Shown piece by piece: positions 12,388 to 14,026 of a stretch of 14,026 nucleotides of DNA; positions within the stretch are counted from its first letter, which is position 1; the number at the start of each line of letters is the position of its first letter. The notes beneath the pieces were generated by a model. That model was not told the origin of the DNA, ran no database searches, and saw only the letters and a program-made list of their open reading frames with translations. The stretch is from contig CAMUJQ010000022.1 in the NCBI GenBank assembly GCA_947089305.1, forward strand, positions 1 to 14,026, read 5' to 3'. The stretch comes from an uncultured Clostridia bacterium. GTDB lineage: Bacteria; Bacillota; Clostridia; Christensenellales; UBA1242. The position numbers were made by a program, and so were the translations under genes.

Positions 12388-13485
12388 ATGAAACTAGGTG
12401 TTGTTGGATTACCAAATGTGGGTAAAAGTACATTATTTAATGCATTAACTAATGCAGGCGCTGAGAGCGCAAATTATCCTTTTTGTACTATTGAACCTAA
12501 TGTTGGAATTGCTATAGTTAAAGATGAACGTGTGGATAACTTAACAAAACTTTTTAACGCAAAAAACACAGTATATGCAACATGTCAGTTTTTTGATATT
12601 GCAGGGCTTGTTGCAGGAGCAAGTAAGGGAGAGGGGCTTGGAAACAAGTTTTTAAGCCATATACGAGAAACAAATGCAATTTTACATTGTGTTAGATGTT
12701 TTAAAGACCCTGATGTTATTAAAGTTGATGGAAAAATTGATCCTGTGAGTGATGCTGAAATTATTAATTTAGAACTTATTTTAGCAGATGCAGAAAGTGT
12801 TAATAAAAGATACGAAAAAGTTGCTAAACTTGTTAAAGTGGGAGAAAAACAAAGTGAAGTGGAATTTTCTGCACTTAAGAAAATTAAAGAATGTTTAGAT
12901 AATGGGGAAATGGCGCGTAAAGCTAATTTAACAAAAGAAGAAGAGGCTGTTAGTAAAGATTTCTTTTTAATTACAAAAAAACCTATGCTTTATGTTGCAA
13001 ATATTAGTGAAGATGACATTAAAAAGAGTGAAGATGAGAATGAATATGTAAAAGCACTTAAAGAATATGCAAAAGCCCAAAACGCAGATGTTGTTTGCAT
13101 CTCAGCAAAAATTGAAAGTGAACTTAATGCATTAGAAGAAGATGAACAATTAATGTTTATGGAAGAATTGGGGCTTAAAGAAAGAGCTCTTGATAAACTT
13201 ATTAAAAAAAGTTATGCACTTTTAGGTTTACATAGCTTTTTAACAGCGGGAGAAAAAGAAGTTAGAGCATGGACAATTCCTATTGGAGCAAAGGCTCCAG
13301 AAGCAGCCGGAACAATTCACACAGATTTTGAACGTGGTTTTATTAAAGCTGAAGTAGTAACTTATGAAAATTTAATTGAAAGCAAAAGTTACGCCATATG
13401 CAAAGAGAAGGGTCAGCTTAGAATGGAAGGCAAAGATTATGTTGTTAAAGATGGCGATGTAATTACTTTTAAGTTTAATGTTTAA
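12388..13485 (+). CDS. ychF: redox-regulated ATPase YchF (Obg-like, OLA1 family)
   Basis: The protein has 365 aa, the normal length. The P-loop is GLPNVGKST (residues 7-15), G2 lies within YPFCTIEPN (30-38) and G3 is DIAGL (70-74). The G4 position is NISE (205-208), the NxxE variant that gives this family ATP rather than GTP preference. A helical arm, then a C-terminal TGS domain (HTDFERGFIKAEV onward), ends in the typical FKFNV. YchF binds ribosomes and influences translation initiation and oxidative-stress responses. ATG 12388 directly abuts the upstream TAA, with AAAGGA at 12371-12376, so it appears co-transcribed with the SPFH operon. No T-run terminator follows; repeat copy C begins 9 bases downstream. 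Confidence 0.97.
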   Translation: MKLGVVGLPNVGKSTLFNALTNAGAESANYPFCTIEPNVGIAIVKDERVDNLTKLFNAKNTVYATCQFFDIAGLVAGASKGEGLGNKFLSHIRETNAILHCVRCFKDPDVIKVDGKIDPVSDAEIINLELILADAESVNKRYEKVAKLVKVGEKQSEVEFSALKKIKECLDNGEMARKANLTKEEEAVSKDFFLITKKPMLYVANISEDDIKKSEDENEYVKALKEYAKAQNADVVCISAKIESELNALEEDEQLMFMEELGLKERALDKLIKKSYALLGLHSFLTAGEKEVRAWTIPIGAKAPEAAGTIHTDFERGFIKAEVVTYENLIESKSYAICKEKGQLRMEGKDYVVKDGDVITFKFNV

Positions 13486-13493
13486 CTTTTAGC

Positions 13494-13605
13494 GGTGTCT
13501 TTTTGCGTAACACATTGTTGAACATCGTAAATGTGCCTAGTCATTTATTTTATTATAAAACGCTTAGTCGAATTAACTTGTTCGCCTAGTGTTTCACAAA
13601 AAGCC
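13494..13605 (+). repeat. structured intergenic repeat, copy C
   Basis: The outer arms are CTTTTTGCGTAACAC (13499-13513) and GTGTTTCACAAAAAG (13589-13603), with 13 of 15 pairs. A CACATT/AATGTG stem (13511-13516 with 13529-13534) lies inside. It shares TGTTGAACATCGT (13516-13528) with copy A, and AGTCATTTA (13539-13547) with both A and B. It may also serve as the 3' end of the ychF transcript. Confidence 0.6.
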
Positions 13606-13615
13606 TTGTGTCAAA

Positions 13616-13742
13616 TTTGGCGGTCTATTTGCGTCGCAATACTGTGTCAAACGTCGAGTTTTCTCAAAGTCATTTACCATTTAGTAAACTTCTTTTCGAA
13701 AACTCTCGTTTTCCTTGTCTTGCTTGCAATTAGACCACCAAA
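13616..13742 (+). repeat. structured intergenic repeat, copy B
   Basis: The outer arms are TTTGGCGGTCTA (13616-13627) and TAGACCACCAAA (13731-13742), with 11 Watson-Crick pairs of 12. The inner stem is GAGTTTTC (13656-13663) with GAAAACTC (13698-13705). Blocks shared with copy A are GCAATACTGTGT (13636-13647), AGTCATTTAC (13668-13677) and CCTTGTCTTG (13713-13722). Length and orientation match copy A. An open frame across copies C and B (13531-13797) has no ribosome site and no protein-like composition, so it is not called. Confidence 0.7.
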
Positions 13743-13806
13743 AGAGATTTGTATTGCTAGTATTTGCTTACGCAAACTTTCATATTTAAAAGATTAAAAG
13801 AAAACT

Positions 13807-14026
13807 ATGCAAAAAATTAATTATCAAAAACAATTATTAGAATTTATTAAAAATTTAGACTATAAACCAAAACTATTATTGCATTGTTGTTGTGCTCCAT
13901 GTGCAAGTGCAGTTATAGATTTTTTGCACCCATATTTTGAAATTACAGCATATTTTTATAATCCCAACATAACTGATGAAGACGAATATAACAAGAGGTT
14001 AGGGGAACTTGTTAAGTTGAGTAAAA
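13807..14026 (+). CDS. queH: epoxyqueuosine reductase QueH (5' part, cut by window end)
   Basis: The first 73 residues are in the window. The hallmark HCCCAPC is at residues 26-32, followed by YFYNPNI (49-55) and EYNKR (60-64), as in QueH (formerly DUF208). This is the cobalamin-independent reductase that converts epoxyqueuosine to queuosine in the wobble base of GUN tRNAs. Its Cys cluster binds an iron-sulfur centre plus a second metal. The start is ATG 13807; the only ribosome-site candidate is a weak AAAAG tract. I see neither a clear promoter nor a preQ1-type riboswitch upstream. The gene continues beyond the window. Confidence 0.92.
   Translation, partial: MQKINYQKQLLEFIKNLDYKPKLLLHCCCAPCASAVIDFLHPYFEITAYFYNPNITDEDEYNKRLGELVKLSK

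Noticed and set aside
13531..13797. 88-aa open frame between ychF and queH
   Set aside because: It spans repeat copies C and B, has no ribosome site, and has a Cys/Leu/Ile-rich composition unlike the genes here.
13743..13806. preQ1 riboswitch ahead of queH
   Set aside because: A short TTTGC/GCAAA hairpin exists, but neither the preQ1-I conserved C-rich loop nor the A-rich tail pairing is seen.

Overview
The window is AT-rich DNA, largely A/T in spacers and third codon positions, from a bacterium with Firmicutes-like expression signals. It has AAGGAG Shine-Dalgarno sites matching the 16S CCTCC tail, TTG starts, TTGACA-17-TATAAT promoters, hairpin-plus-T terminators and a Bacillota-type L10 leader. 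BspA-like and BclA-like surface proteins point to an uncultivated, probably host-associated (gut) Clostridia or Bacilli relative; that placement is inference. The standard genetic code fits every recognisable protein. Trp is TGG, and every stop seen is TAA or TAG.

Layout. (1) 1-220: the 3' end of a 16S rRNA gene, a folded trailer and an intrinsic terminator, with no 23S following. (2) 222-349: copy A of a structured intergenic repeat. (3) 522-2580: a small MazG-like pyrophosphohydrolase, an unrecognised 239-aa protein, and a BpsA-like/NPPY methyltransferase-fold gene that appears to be transcribed leaderless. (4) 2581-2990: a gene-free stretch of nested inverted repeats, possibly a structured RNA. 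(5) 3018-4241: the rplJ-rplL operon with a consensus promoter, L10 leader and attenuator, detached from rplK-rplA and from rpoB-rpoC. (6) 4247-4643: four tandem ~103-bp hairpin units ending in a second copy of the last 33 bases of rplL. (7) 4910-6724: a membrane-anchored BspA-type leucine-rich-repeat gene broken by one in-frame TAA. (8) 6795-8955: a collagen-like BclA-type gene (minus strand), a lipoprotein, and an unrecognised minus-strand gene with a terminator inside its coding end. (9) 9150-13485: a very strong promoter drives an SPFH/zinc-ribbon protein, a double-zinc-ribbon tail-anchored membrane protein, a two-TM protein with a large middle domain, and ychF. (10) 13494-13742: copies C and B of the structured repeat, then the 5' end of queH, cut by the window edge.

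The rplJL pair, 16S and YchF serve translation, and QueH serves tRNA modification. The SPFH/zinc-ribbon/TM set resembles the Bacillus subtilis YdjG-YdjH-YdjI membrane-stress module, but no PspA partner is present here. The most novel material is non-coding: the A/B/C repeat family, whose stems are kept by paired base changes; a second dispersed motif in at least three copies; the hairpin array that carries a duplicated rplL tail; and the 2732-2928 region, which folds like a long-hairpin RNA.
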